DNA of 64,000 nucleotides from Merluccius polli (GCA_030340625.1 JAOPHQ010001132.1:509001-573000); one strand, 5' to 3'. Numbered from the stretch's first letter, positions 42,551 to 54,283 are shown. Made by a program: numbers and translations. Notes: a model not told the origin generated them from the letters alone.

Positions 42551-43108
42551 ACACACACACACACAATTGCCCACACACATACACATGCAAACGTGTGTGC
42601 ACGTACACACTCACACAAACACAGAATTTCACACAATAATAAATAAATCCACGTTTGACTCAAAAACAGCGCTGGACTTTTGAATTGTACATTTTTGTCA
42701 ACTGAATATTTAAGCAATCAACCACACACAATCAGCAATTTCACACACGCAATCAAGAGCTATGTGCCTCTCTTTAAATACTAAGAGTAATAGGATGTAG
42801 TTATGTCATTAGGCCAAGGCTGTATGGACACACACACATACACACACACCTCTTTTTCACTCTCACCACCCTCCACCTGACCACTCTCACCACCCTCCGT
42901 CTTTCAATGCCTGGTCATTCCTCCATGTTTGTCAACTCCATCCAGTCCACAAAGCAACGCTGGAACACTTGCCTCTCAGGAAAACATTGCTTTGTCGCAG
43001 TTACACACTTCCTCAGCCAATCAGTGTGCAGCAGGCTTGGTCTACAACAGCATGACCTCTTTGGAGGGACATTTCAGGCCTGATTTCAAACTGACATTTA
43101 TGTCTAAT
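42551..43108. other. Intergenic, AC-rich, no gene
   Basis: CACACA runs at 42551-42640 and 42828-42850; otherwise nothing. Confidence 0.5.
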
Positions 43109-43751
43109 GCCCTATTCGCACGGGACTAGTATTGCCTGGGGACCTCTAGTAATTCGTAATAATTGCGGAGGTCGTCTGCGATCTTAATCCCGTGCGAATC
43201 TGCCATGTCCGTAATAAGTAAAAATTCCACCGCAAATTACCTACCATATTTTGCCAAACAGAGGTCGTGTGATAATATTAGTCCCGTGCGAATCGGCATC
43301 TCTGTGATTTGGGGTTGTTTTTTGTGTTTTCTGCGCCATTTTCTGCCTTTTTCCTGGTCAAGAATTATGGAGGCTGCGTTGGCAATTATACATGAAAGTT
43401 TTGACAGCATTTAGGTGCAAATTCAGGAGGCTCATCTTCGTACACAGCATGGAGACCCATTCGCAGAAAGAGCAAGCTCAAATCCATCAGAAGAGCAAAA
43501 TCTCGAAAGATGATTAGATAGGTTACATGCATGGCAGCATGCGTTAAGGAACATATTGTTATTTATACATTCATGTGACATCACTGCAGCATACATATTC
43601 TGATACATCATATCCGGGGGATAATGTCAATTCAAGTTTAAACACAGACCTCGCTTATCCCATGCGAATGCGCCGCACGAAACACAGATGTGGTGGGGTA
43701 ATTACTAAATCACGAGGTCCACAGGTAATACTAATCCCATGCGAATAGGGC
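43109..43751. mobile_element. MITE with about 38-bp inverted ends and inner copies
   Basis: Left GCCCTATTCGCACGGGACTA and right TAATCCCATGCGAATAGGGC are inverted over about 38 bases. CCCGTGCGAATC-type inner copies recur near 43190, 43283 and 43660. Non-coding; family not assigned. Confidence 0.8.
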
Positions 43752-46186
43752 TTTAGTCTTTAGCATTTTTCTCTTCACATTGCGCACTGTTTCTATTAAT
43801 GGTATTACGTTCCAAAACGAAACATGACGCCACATCAATGGGAACACTGACAAACACCAGTAGAGAGAGAGAAAAAATAGAATTTATATACCCACTTTGG
43901 TCGTAACAGTTTTATAAAGAGTAACAAAACACTACAATTAACCACACCACATAATATATATATATTTTTGTAGGCCTACATGGTGCTAACATAAGTCAGT
44001 TTACTTATTGTGTTTTGGCCACCTTGATAGCTCCTTTTGATTGGTCGCTTGCTATTGGTCTGAATCCTCTGCATCAATTTAAGTACCGTGTATGCCACAA
44101 ACCACTCATGTTGAATGTTATCACTCGATTGAATGGATGTTATCAGTGGTTATTGGCACCATAGCTATGGGTTAGTAGGGACTCTACCAACCAGTAGGTT
44201 CAGAGGGCCGTTATCGTATCTTCATTACGATATTACTAGGCATCAAACAACATACATTTACGTTTCCAGACCAAACAATATATGATCACGTCCATGAGTT
44301 AAAATGTGTTCAATCTCGATTTAACCTAAATAGTTGGTAGGTATAGGTTAGTTCATTTGTTTAGGCCGTTGATCAGTTGAGCGAAGAAGAGAAAAACATA
44401 GTACAGTATATTACGTTATACCACACCATAGCCCACCAGTGTTGCCACTAAACCAAGCAATAATGTGACTTGCTTTTGTTAGTTGTGGACTGTGTCAATT
44501 TCTAAATAAACAACCACCATTATGAATGATATCAACCCAGTCGCCAGAAGAAAATGTTGGTATTGTACATTTCTGCAAACCATGTATACGTTGAATCCCA
44601 ACTTTTCTGAACCCAAAATACGTTTTATATCAACATTTCTAGATACATGTATTTCAATGTGTTTTTAACTGCTCATGGCATTTCTGAGGCGCTTTTGATG
44701 GTTTTAAGGGAATAGAATGGGAGTAGGCCATAATAACCATTTTCTGGTTATGAAATAACCTAAATTGTATATTTTATTACGTAACACATAATATTTCAAA
44801 CATGTACAATCCTCCCAGCCCCTCATTTCTCGTATATGCGCTTATTGACAGCCTATGGCCATAATTTAATTTTCTGTGGCATGCACGCATGTTTCCTGTA
44901 TATTTATACATGAACATATACTGTATGAACAAAATATTTTTAACAACCCCTGAAATTATTGATTGATGAGGTCAATTAATGATTAGAATGGAAGCACAGT
45001 TTATGTTGCTTACGAACCCAGATGAAGATTCATCACCTTAAAGGTGCAGCCATTTAGTAATTTAATGATAAATGATTTTAGCCGGCTGTTATTTCAAACC
45101 CCAGCGCAATCGTTGCCATAACGACGTGAAATGCTGGCAGCTCAGTTGCCTTAAATGGTTTTGTTTTAAGCTGGTTCCACTGGCCAGGGAAAAGACACAT
45201 TCTAGGGTCCCTTTTGAAACCAAACTGCAACTACCGCAGTTTAGTTTTAATGAATAAATCAACATAATCAACGTGACTTGTTTTTTGTTTCAGATCACTG
45301 TCCAAGTGCTAGTTACATCACTCCGAGAGACTTGGTAGCCCGGACAGATTTGGTAGTTGTGGAGTGTGTGTGTGGAGTGTGTGTGGTTGATAGCTGCTTT
45401 ACAGCCTCACCTGGCCTGAGTCAGACTGATTAGACTCTGGGCTGGGTGGGGCTGCACACCTGTGGTGCAGAGCAATCATGGCACCCAGGATAAACCAGGG
45501 CCGTGTTCCGATATCCGTACTTCGCGTGCTTAGTATACTTAGTTTGATTACGTAGGGTGTTCCGATTATGATCGCAGCAAAATAAGTGTACTTGAAAGGA
45601 CCCATATGTGTACTCAAAACGGCCAAAAGGCTGAGTGTGCTACGGTGTACACTATGCGTACTCAACGGCAGCCATCTTAGCTACGTAGCGGAAGAGGCGG
45701 AGCCAGGCTGAGCCGCGCTCAGAGAATGTCTAATGGATTCACGTGTGGATTCACGTTGGCGGGTGACTCAGCCGCGCAGCTGATGTAATTTCCGTTAAGT
45801 GCGCCACAGAGTATTGCATTTTGGAACAGCACTAACATCTGAAAATCTGGGCACCTATTGAGTGCGGATAGTATACTATGTTTAAGTGTACTGGAAGTAC
45901 GGATATCGGAACAGGGCCCAGCTATCAACACACACACACTCAGGGAGGGAGCTACTACTGTCATGGCAGCTTGTAACATCAGCTCGGCGAATACCATCTG
46001 CCATCTCCAATAAAAGCATATAGAACCAACATCTACCCGTGTCCTGTGTCGGAGGGCCCCAGGAAAAGCCATTTAGGTGGCGTGTGGCAGAGGTTAAACT
46101 GCCACAGTAGTGTTGTGATGTTTATCTCTGTTGTCTATTTGAATGGAGTCATCCATGTTTTCTTGAACCCAGGAAGCTTATGGACG
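43752..46186. other. Intergenic with a MITE at about 45503-45917
   Basis: GGGCCGTGTTCCGATATCCG (45501 on) and CGGATATCGGAACAGGGCCC (45898-45917) are near-perfect inverted ends of a roughly 415-bp MITE. 45380-45500 carries the inverted relative of 36742-36840. No gene is recognised. Confidence 0.6.
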
Positions 46187-46705
46187 TCTGGGAAACAAAG
46201 TGACCGAGACAGTGGGTACTGTGGGCTGAGACAGCGGGTACTGTGGGCCGAGACAGTGGGTACTGTGGGCTGAGACGGTGGTTACTGTGGGCCGAGACAG
46301 TGGGTACTGTGGGCTGAGACAGTGGGTACTGTGGGCTGAGACGGTGGTTACTGTGGGCCGAGACAGTGGGTACTGTGGGCTGAGACAGTGGGTACTGTGG
46401 GCTGAGACGGTGGTTACTGTGGGCCGAGACAGTGGGTACTGTGGGCTGAGACAGTGGGTACTGTGGGCTGAGACGGTGGTTACTGTGGGCCGAGACAGTG
46501 GGTACTGTGGGCCGAGACGGTGGTTACTGTGGACCGAGACGGTGGTTACTGTGGGCCGAGTCAGTTGGTCCTATGGGCTGAGACGGTGGTTACTGTGGGC
46601 CGAGACAGTTGGTCCTATGGGCTGAGACGGTGGTTACTGTGGGCTGAGACATTGGGTACTATAGGCCAAGACAGTGGGTACTGTGGGCCGAGACAGTGGG
46701 AATAA
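46187..46705. repeat. 22-bp minisatellite with 66-bp higher order
   Basis: About 23 copies of a 22-bp unit such as GAGACAGTGGGTACTGTGGG. GGTTACTG variants recur every third unit over the first half, so the array grew in 66-bp blocks. The open frame across it is a by-product. Confidence 0.93.
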
Positions 46706-48950
46706 GCAATAGCGCCGAATCCTATCGTTTCCAGATATGCAGCGTCAGCAGAATTTGAACATTTTACAATTCCCCCACAATTGCCCTCTTTGGTAACCAT
46801 ACCGAACAGGGATTGTACTTTAGTTCAAGACCTGAGGGAGACTAAAAAGGAATGAAAACAATAAACACCTTTTTCAAACTATAAGCAATGAGCATTTACC
46901 AGTACAGTAAGTAAGCTATGTCGCATAAGCAATTATCCCTACCGGGAGCCTTATTCATGTCAGCATTTGAATACGGATGGGTAGAAAACAACATATTAAC
47001 ACAACCTAATTCAACAGTGAATCCCACCCCTGGTCTTAACGTAGTGTTGAGGACCCACAGGAACATCTTTAGCATTGTAGACCCCAGCCATGTATGTGTA
47101 AGTCGTGTAATCATCATCCACCCAGACTCTGGAGGATCCGGAACCTCCCAATTGGTTATCCTACTGGTCTACTTCCCAAGCATCCCATATCTCATCATCA
47201 TCATTACCCCATGATGGTACCGGGTACAGATCGGAAACTGTGGAACTGTAGAGTCTCCAGGTTCACTACGGTGACGTTGACGATCTCCCCGGTTGCCTGT
47301 TTCCAACAGATCTTACACAGACACACTAGGATCATACACATTGACAAAAAATATAATAGTAGCATACCCCCCAGCATCCACTTAATCAGGCTGCTCATCG
47401 ATTTTGTGTCTTGTGAGAAGAGTCAGTGTTGCTATATGTATCTGAGGATCTGTCTCGTTAGACATAGAGAGATTAGCATCCTGTGTACAGTACGTAGGCC
47501 TACTATAGTTTCTACATACTCGTTTTGTTTAGTGCATTCATTTTTAGACTGGTGATAAGGGCTGCTTATGTTACGATCACGTCATAGCCGTGCATGTTAT
47601 CAAAAATAATACACACCTCTCCAGCCAATCAGAATCGAGTATTCACCCGGGCCATGGTATAATGTGATTTTTATGCCAATATTCTATATTGGCTGGTGTT
47701 GCCTGTGAAACTATAATGGGATAACACGTCACGTCCCCCCTCCATCCTAGAGCTATCAGCCTAAAACCCATTTTGTTATATGCATCTCAGTGTTTGAACC
47801 CCAGCTGAAAGTGGAGGTTCACTTACACTTTAAGTACAAGACACTAATTATTCAACCTCGTGTGCAGTTGACTACTCTGTTTCGCTGCATCATCCTACCG
47901 ATCACAGACAAATCTCCACACACAGAGACGCATCTCCACACACACACACATCACCACATAGACACATCGCCACATGCAGATATATCTCTGCCAGAAGTGT
48001 AGTAAAAGTCACGTGTCCAAAGACAGCCAACTGAGAGATGTAACTGATGACTTGTCTGCATTTCCTGTATTGGAGCACAATACTTTGACTTTTCAGCCGA
48101 AAATATCTATGTACGCATTTAGAGATTGGTCTACGCATTTATGGATCTGTTTTACACATTCACAAATCTGATTACGCACACACGGATTGAGATACAGATA
48201 CACAACTCTCCACTTTTGTGAATAGTTTTGCTACAATAATGCCCCGATATCTATCTGTCTGTCTGATAACTCAAACTACTGCTCACTGTGCTACTGCTCA
48301 CAAGGCTTCTTTTACCGAGCGTTGTCTCACTTTCTCACACCTCTAACACTTTAGTCTCCTCTTTTTTCCACACCAGAGATTATCTGGTACAGAAATAGAC
48401 TGTGAAATAATAAAGTGCTGTGACACACAGACTGTTTGTTGTGTAGATGGACTTATTTGGGCATATAGTAACATTTCCTAGTTGTTTGTAATGACATGTC
48501 ACCACTTATAAAAACAAAATTTGATTGTGATTTAAATATGGAGTATGTGAAACAGGTAAACAGGAAATATTTATAGGCCTATTTTTTATTGGACAATTCA
48601 AATACTATGCAAAATGGCAAAAAAGTCTACAATTCAATTTAAAACTTTAAAACACAAAAGCATTAACTAGAAACAAGTCTATCAATGGACACATGATGGT
48701 GACTGATGGTAGGTAATAATTATTACAAGATATAGTTTGGTTATTATTAAATTAATATCACCGACCTAATAAAGTAGGCTACAATCTTTTGTTCATGGCT
48801 TTTCATATATTCTATGTTTGTTCTGTGGCGCCCTCTCAAGGACAGAATATGAACTCATTTGAAAAGCATGTTCCCATCATTAGAATATATGAGAACACGC
48901 ATCCAGCAATTATTACCTCATGGATCATGTATTAATTTAATTATATTATA
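46706..48950. other. Intergenic, no gene recognised
   Basis: A minus-strand frame at 47204-47398 encodes a 20-residue hydrophobic segment (LLLYFLSMCMILVCLC) followed by a short tail. I cannot assign it to a family, and it has no visible companion. 47905-48200 is a degraded CACACA/ACGCATTT array. Confidence 0.45.
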
Positions 48951-48989
48951 AAGAAAGGTCATCTTCCAGCACCGGAGAAAGGTATGAGG

Positions 48990-49240
48990 CTAAATCATAT
49001 ACTAAAAGGCTGCAGAAAGAGCTAACCACTGGGCCTCAAACGCTGATAGTGGGTGACGGAGCTGTGAATAAGACAAAACACTTTTTCAGCAAAACCACCA
49101 AAGTACTTTGTTTTACCAATGATATGGTGTCCGATATCTCAGAGAAAATTCTGGAAATCACTGCTGAGCATCCGACAGTGAAATCTCTCATCATTCACAC
49201 AGGAGCACTTGATGTTGTCAAGCAACAATCAGAGGTATTG
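48990..49240 (+). pseudogene. LINE ORF1 fragment (SGNH-esterase-like domain)
   Basis: The frame contains LIVGDGAV (usual GDS block), DISEKILEI, and LIIHTGALDVVKQQSEVLK (usual H-GTND block). This is the layout of the esterase domain in ORF1 of fish L2/CR1-type LINEs. It is cut at 49245 by another repeat. The active-site serine and the ND pair are replaced, so it is a dead copy. Confidence 0.55.
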
Positions 49241-49245
49241 AAACC

Positions 49246-49975
49246 AGGGCTCCGAACCGGTTCAAGGAACGAAAACGAAAACCGAAAACGAACGGAATTT
49301 TACGAGGAACGGAAACGGAAACGAAAACCAAATGGTCTTCAACTGTTCCGGAACAGAAACGTTATTCTGAAATCCCCAAAACCGGTTAATAACGGGTTTT
49401 TTTCGTTCTCTATATACCGTAAAACTTCCAATAAAAGCGGGGTCCCTAATAGACGCAGGGGTGTGGCGACACGTTTTGACAAATAAATGCAGGTCTCCAA
49501 TTGAGGCCGGATCTGGATTTTATCTAAATTATTTCTTGAACGACTTAAGCCGTTTAGATCACCTACACAAAGATACGGTAACCGTTTAAACGTCTGTCCA
49601 TATGGACATAACGCACATCGTTAGATCAGTTAGATTCTCCACAGATAAATCATTCAGTTCATTTAACACAAACTATGAACACCAACGCATAATTCATCCA
49701 GACTTACCGGTAAACAAGAGAGACGGGGAAAAGGTCTGATTTCCAACTTTTGAAGCGATCATAAAGTCCGTACGGTCTGTGTCCGTTCCTGCATTGTTTA
49801 TATTCCTTAAGTCCGTAAGGGTCCACCGGTCAAAAGAATCAATGGGTTTCATTAAATTAATCCGAGTTGTGAATAATATCATGTGAAGTCCGTTGCTCAC
49901 TGTCTGTTTACTGTCTGTATGCTGGCTGTCGTAAATCTTCCGCTGCCGTAAAACGACGTTCACGTTCGAGCGTCA
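49246..49975. mobile_element. hAT-like repeat end (CAGGGCTCCGAACCGG) and flank
   Basis: Starts with CAGGGCTCCGAACCGG and continues with GGAACGAAAACG repeats, the pattern of a common fish hAT family. I could not find the matching right end. A minus-strand 89-codon frame (49694-49963) has no recognisable family. Confidence 0.45.
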
Positions 49976-50246
49976 CCGCGGACCTACGGCCGGCGGGGGT
50001 GCCCGCAATCATAGACATATATACATGTATACTATGTATATATGTCTATGCCCGCAATAGTAACACAAACACACCGCGGGCCGACGGGGGTGCCCGCAAT
50101 CATAGACATATATACATGTATACTATGTATATATGTCTATGCCCGCAATAGTAACACAAACACACCGCGGGCCGACGGGGGGGCGCGCAATAGTAACACA
50201 CCGCGGGGGGGGGGGGGGGGGGGGGGGGGCGCGCAATAGTAACGGC
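49976..50246. repeat. 91-bp direct duplication with embedded perfect hairpins, then G-run
   Basis: Two copies of GGGGGTGCCCGCAATCATAG... 91 bases apart. Each holds a hairpin with arms CATAGACATATATACAT and its exact inverse around a 7-base loop (50010-50050 and 50101-50141). A poly-G run of about 27 follows (50203-50229). Related inverted sequence occurs at 50870-50990. Confidence 0.85.
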
Positions 50247-51571
50247 CAGTGTTGTAATGTAACGAAGTACAAATACTTCGTTACTGTACTTAAGTAGAAT
50301 TTTCACGTATCTGTACTTTACTTCGTTATTTATATTTCTGACAACTTTTACTTTTACTCCACTACATTTCCTCACTAAAATGTGTACTTTTACTCCGATA
50401 CATTTCCCATAACCATCTTCGTTACTCGTTACTACAAAATAAAAATCGAGTTGGTGACTTCCTGTTTATAAACCTCCAAGCGCGAAGAAAAAAAAAACAC
50501 CGCGCGCGACGTAGAAGAAGATCTGCTTTGGCCAATCATGGAAGCGGTCTGCAGCTGCGGCAGTTCTGCTAATTCTCCGGTCACAAATGACGAGATCAAC
50601 AGTGGCGACGACATCAACCGGTATTTTAACCCAAACTGGAAGTGGCTGTTGTTTACTGTTGCCATGGCGACATGTCTTTTCCCAGATTTAGTGGTTTTTG
50701 TGCGTGTGTGTGTCTAAACGCCACGGCTACACCGGCATGCTGCCAATACTCTGGGGCGGCCATTCGTCCGGCTTTAGGCGGACTGTCCGGTTTTTCAATG
50801 CCCTGTCCGGCGCAGCATCAAGCCGGACGCGTATTTGTCCTCCATTTTGAGACAACCCCGCCGGTCATAGGTCCGCCCGCCGGCATAGGTCCGTGGTGTG
50901 TTATTACTATTGCGCGCACCCCCGCCGGTCGTAGGTCCGAGGAGTGCTACGATAGCGCGCACCGCCCCCGCCCCCCCCCCCCCCGGGCTGAGGTGTTCTC
51001 CTTTTCAACAACTCATAAATGGTCACCCTACAATGCTCTGATAGGACGTCACAGTGTGATTAAGGTGTTTACATGTCTACAATAATGCCAATAAGACTAA
51101 AGAATACTCCACATCTCTTCATTCAGTAGGCTATTGATTACTCCCACTATGGGAATGCTGTTTACATGGCAGTGTGTTAATCTGAGTATTGTCTTCATCA
51201 GCTTAACATCACTCCAGTGTTGTCTTATGTGTACGACATATTTATTGTTATTTATTTCATTTTAATGTTGAACAAGTTGAAGCCTCTCCCCTGTACTGTA
51301 CCTGGATATTACAGGAGCCAAAATAATTTTCATAATCTAAATTCTAACTGCTCACTTTGTTTAAATACTTTTACTTTTACTTCTAATACTTAAGTACATT
51401 TTATATCAGAAAATTACTTTTGGTACTTAAGTACAGTAAATGTCAGGTACTTTCAGACTTTTACTCAAGTAATATTCTAAAAGGTGACTTTTACTTCTAC
51501 CAAAGTCATTTTCTGGTAAGATACTTGTACTTTGACTCAAGTATCGCTTTCAAGTACTTTATACAAGACTG
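50247..51571. mobile_element. hAT-type non-autonomous element, about 1.3 kb
   Basis: Left CAGTGTTGTAATGTAACG and right end TATACAAGACTG are inverted (9 of 10 outermost bases). AAGTACTTTTACTT-type subterminal repeats are abundant, as in the MITE at 29342. A plus-strand frame starting MEAVCSCGSSA near 50538 could be a remnant of coding DNA. No clear 8-bp duplication; the right side adjoins the retroviral env. Confidence 0.65.
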
Positions 51572-51667
51572 TGTGGGAGGGAAGGAGGTATTAGGTGGAA
51601 CAGCGTATAAGCAATACAGCGAAGTTGTCCCTCATGCCTTAGGGGAGCGGAACAACTTCGTACAATT

Positions 51668-53449
51668 TTAGTAGATATTCAGGGTCACATCGCGAAGGTA
51701 ATCGTCGTCATCGTAATTGGGCTCGACTAGGAGTGAGACCATCTGGTGTTCATAGTCTTTGGGGGCGTTCTCCTTGGACAGGGCCGTGGCAATGAGTCTG
51801 AGGCAAAGAGTACGGGCGCAGGGGATGCAGCAACAGCCGCCGGTGACAAGAATAGCCAGAAAACAGGCAAGGGATGTGAGGACGGCCATGACAAGGGCCT
51901 TCCATCTGCCGAACAGGCCTTGCATCCAGGCCTCAAGTGGGTTGTCCAACCCAGAGGCTTCTTTCAGCTCCGTGGACAGGGCTCGGAGACCATTGAGTGC
52001 TTTGGTAACAGACCCATCAGGGGCTGTGTTGTTGGGAATGAACGTGCAGCACTGGTCGCCGAACATAGCGCAGACACCTCCTTTCTCGGCAAGGAGCATG
52101 TCCAGGGCCACGCGGTTCTGGAACGCCATTAGGGAGGTGGCAGCGAGTTGGGTAGAGATGCCCTCCACGGCATCCCTGGTGAGGTTGGCCAGGCGTTGCA
52201 CATTGTAGTGGATATAGTTAATGCGATCAACGTTTTTGTTTGGCGTAATAGGGAAGAGAGCTGATAGGATCGGTATGTTCTCGAATCCGGCCCCAATCTG
52301 GTCTGCTAATTTGTACTCGTTTGGAACGCCTCGTGGGATGCCTATAGCGTCGATGTAGCAGGGAGAGTTTTGGGTGAGGTCGAAACTGGCGGGGTAGGTA
52401 GTGTCACGTCGGGCACGTTCAGGGGCCGTATTGTTAGTAGTGTTAGACGTTTGGACGAATACGGTCACGGGCACAGTCAGTCGCACGATAGTACATGTCC
52501 CCGACCAGTGTTTAGGTAGACGCAATCGCAGAATGTCAGTAGCGCATAGCCAATAAAGGTCCATTCGACCGAGAGTCAGGTGAGTCATATTTGACCATCC
52601 AGTAACGTTAGTTGTGTGTTCACACCATGCCGCGGGAATATCACCTACCGGTCGCTTACCCGCTCGAGTGAAACACCAATAGGACGCGGGTCGTGCAGTG
52701 AAGGTGGGCGGAGTCGTCTCGTTTAGGCCGGGAGGAAACAAATTCCCGAGGAGAGTACAATTCTTGGGGTGCGCTTCTATAAAGAGTCGTAGCATGCAAT
52801 AGGTGCCACGGGGGTCGTCGGTCGCATTGAGGTAGACAGGGATGGTAGTTAAGGCGGGACGAGCTGCTGCACAAGCGACGCAATCAGACAGCCCTTGTAG
52901 GCAAACAGTGCCAATTAGCCATGCTAACCATTGATTAGTCTCAGAGAGCCCAGTGGCTTGGGCGAATACGTCGTGGGTGGGGATTTCATTAGCGGACTCT
53001 ACATTGAATATAGTCACGCCTTGATCAGAATAAGTAACTGCCGGGGTTGACGAGTGCGATTCGGGTAAGATGTTAACTCTAACGACGCTCATTGGGTCCC
53101 ATGCTCCCCACATACTAACTCCCACAGTTAGATATAAAACGTCTGGTGCGGAGGGGCACAGAGGATTCTGATATTGGTGAGCGCCTACCGAGGTGAGAGT
53201 GAGGATCACGTTTTTTCCTTCCATACTTAATCCCCCGCCCTCCTGGAGTAATCTAGTATCGTCTGAGCATGCGCGAGGATTGGTGTAAGCTCTAGCCGCT
53301 CTTTTGCCGCTCCCTTCTATTCCTGTCCCCGCCCTTTTGTCTCTGGTGTCCCATAGAATGTGCCCCGCATTTCTACACCCCGTTAGACCAAAACCCCTGG
53401 ACGTGCCTTTCTGCCATTCGGGTTTACCCTCTATCGGTCCGTCGCACAC
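51668..53449 (-). CDS. Endogenous retroviral envelope, long open frame
   Basis: About 593 open codons without a stop. SU part: CXXC motif CVAC (in DCVACAAARP) and many N-glycan sequons. A furin-type SU/TM site, RARR, sits near residue 346. TM part: an immunosuppressive-like helix followed by CX6CC (CAMFGDQCC), a second helical stretch, a hydrophobic membrane span (ALVMAVLTSLACFLAILV) and a cytoplasmic tail ending in NIY. No ATG opens this frame near its 5' end; the frame begins after a stop near 53470 and a leader lies in another frame. A functional protein would therefore need splicing or another start; none is shown. Confidence 0.85.
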   Translation of the reverse strand: MCDGPIEGKPEWQKGTSRGFGLTGCRNAGHILWDTRDKRAGTGIEGSGKRAARAYTNPRACSDDTRLLQEGGGLSMEGKNVILTLTSVGAHQYQNPLCPSAPDVLYLTVGVSMWGAWDPMSVVRVNILPESHSSTPAVTYSDQGVTIFNVESANEIPTHDVFAQATGLSETNQWLAWLIGTVCLQGLSDCVACAAARPALTTIPVYLNATDDPRGTYCMLRLFIEAHPKNCTLLGNLFPPGLNETTPPTFTARPASYWCFTRAGKRPVGDIPAAWCEHTTNVTGWSNMTHLTLGRMDLYWLCATDILRLRLPKHWSGTCTIVRLTVPVTVFVQTSNTTNNTAPERARRDTTYPASFDLTQNSPCYIDAIGIPRGVPNEYKLADQIGAGFENIPILSALFPITPNKNVDRINYIHYNVQRLANLTRDAVEGISTQLAATSLMAFQNRVALDMLLAEKGGVCAMFGDQCCTFIPNNTAPDGSVTKALNGLRALSTELKEASGLDNPLEAWMQGLFGRWKALVMAVLTSLACFLAILVTGGCCCIPCARTLCLRLIATALSKENAPKDYEHQMVSLLVEPNYDDDDYLRDVTLNIY

Positions 53450-53559
53450 ATACTTGTTGTCATGCTCTCACCTAGAGCCGGGACGTTTCCATATAGCAGC
53501 AGTGAATAGGGTGCGCAGGGGAATAGAGTACATACGTTTGGTGCCGTTGATGTGGTGAG

Positions 53560-54054
53560 CTAAACGCCATCAAACTGGCGGAGGCAGGGGTCTGAGTCAT
53601 TTCTTCTTGGCGCATGGGGGTCGTCGTGGGGGAGGATGGTTCTGCGTCTGCGGGCAGGGGGGTTGTAGACAAGTGGGGGGTTATGGACAGTACCTTGGGT
53701 GTCGTTGGCACAGGTGGCGTTGATGTTGGTGGCGTTGATGCTGTTGGCGTTGGTGTTGTTGCTGTTGGCGTTGGTGTTGTTGGCCTTGGTGCCGTTGGCA
53801 CCGTCGTAGTCGAGGAAGCCCCATCTCCAAGGGGTCGTCGGGACTGGAACAGGGCCGGGCAGGATGAGTCGCAAGAGACCATACAGGAGCAGCGTGCCAA
53901 CTGACACACTCAGCAATGCTCCCAGTAGTAGTCCCAAGCTCTCGCTCCTGCCCACATGTCCCCTATGGCTCCGTCTGTAGGTTGGCGGGCTGATTCTCCT
54001 CAAGGGCCTGTAGATCGGCATGAACCTGACCATAGGTGCGTGAAACAGGCCCAT
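53560..54054 (-). CDS. Retroviral Env leader / membrane-anchored Asn-rich frame
   Basis: 164 codons overlapping the integrase C-terminus and ending 110 bases before env in a different frame. It has a basic N-terminus, a hydrophobic segment (LGLLLGALLSVSVGTLLLYG), a run of NAT/NNT-type sequons in short repeats, and RRRR before the end. It looks like an Env leader or SU N-terminus separated from env by a frame change near 53470-53560. A spliced or accessory product is an alternative reading. Confidence 0.5.
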   Translation of the reverse strand: MGLFHAPMVRFMPIYRPLRRISPPTYRRSHRGHVGRSESLGLLLGALLSVSVGTLLLYGLLRLILPGPVPVPTTPWRWGFLDYDGANGTKANNTNANSNNTNANSINATNINATCANDTQGTVHNPPLVYNPPARRRRTILPHDDPHAPRRNDSDPCLRQFDGV

Positions 54055-54283
54055 CTGCTTTCCGGGTGTGTGTCAGGTGGTGCCACTCTGCTCCGCTCTT
54101 GCCTAGTAGGGAGACAGAGAAGGGGGTAGCCAAAAGTACCTTGTAGGGGCCTGTCCACCTTGGACCCAGTGACTTCCTCTTGTGGACCTTGACGTAGAGG
54201 CAGTCACCAGGTAGGGTCAGGAGCCGGGTGGGAAGCCTGAGGCGACGGGGCGGTAACCTGGGTGAACAAAGCTCGAGAGACAA
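53963..54283 (-). pseudogene. Retroviral integrase C-terminal (GPY/F) domain
   Basis: Contains GDCLYVKVHKRKSLGPRWTG then PYKVLLATP, the GPY/F-type module of gamma/epsilon-type integrases. It is out of frame with the catalytic core at 54341, which ends in a stop after YQVLTLCL. Confidence 0.75.

Noticed and set aside
46278..46705. 115- and 61-codon repetitive frames (YCGPRQW-type)
   Set aside because: Translation of the 22-bp minisatellite, with no start context or family.
47204..47398. Small membrane protein frame on the minus strand
   Set aside because: The hydrophobic segment is real, but there is no family, no splice partner and no conservation evidence; left as unassigned.
49049..49486. 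145-codon frame as a host gene
   Set aside because: The first part is a LINE ORF1 fragment and the second part is a hAT repeat end; the frame crosses the junction by chance.
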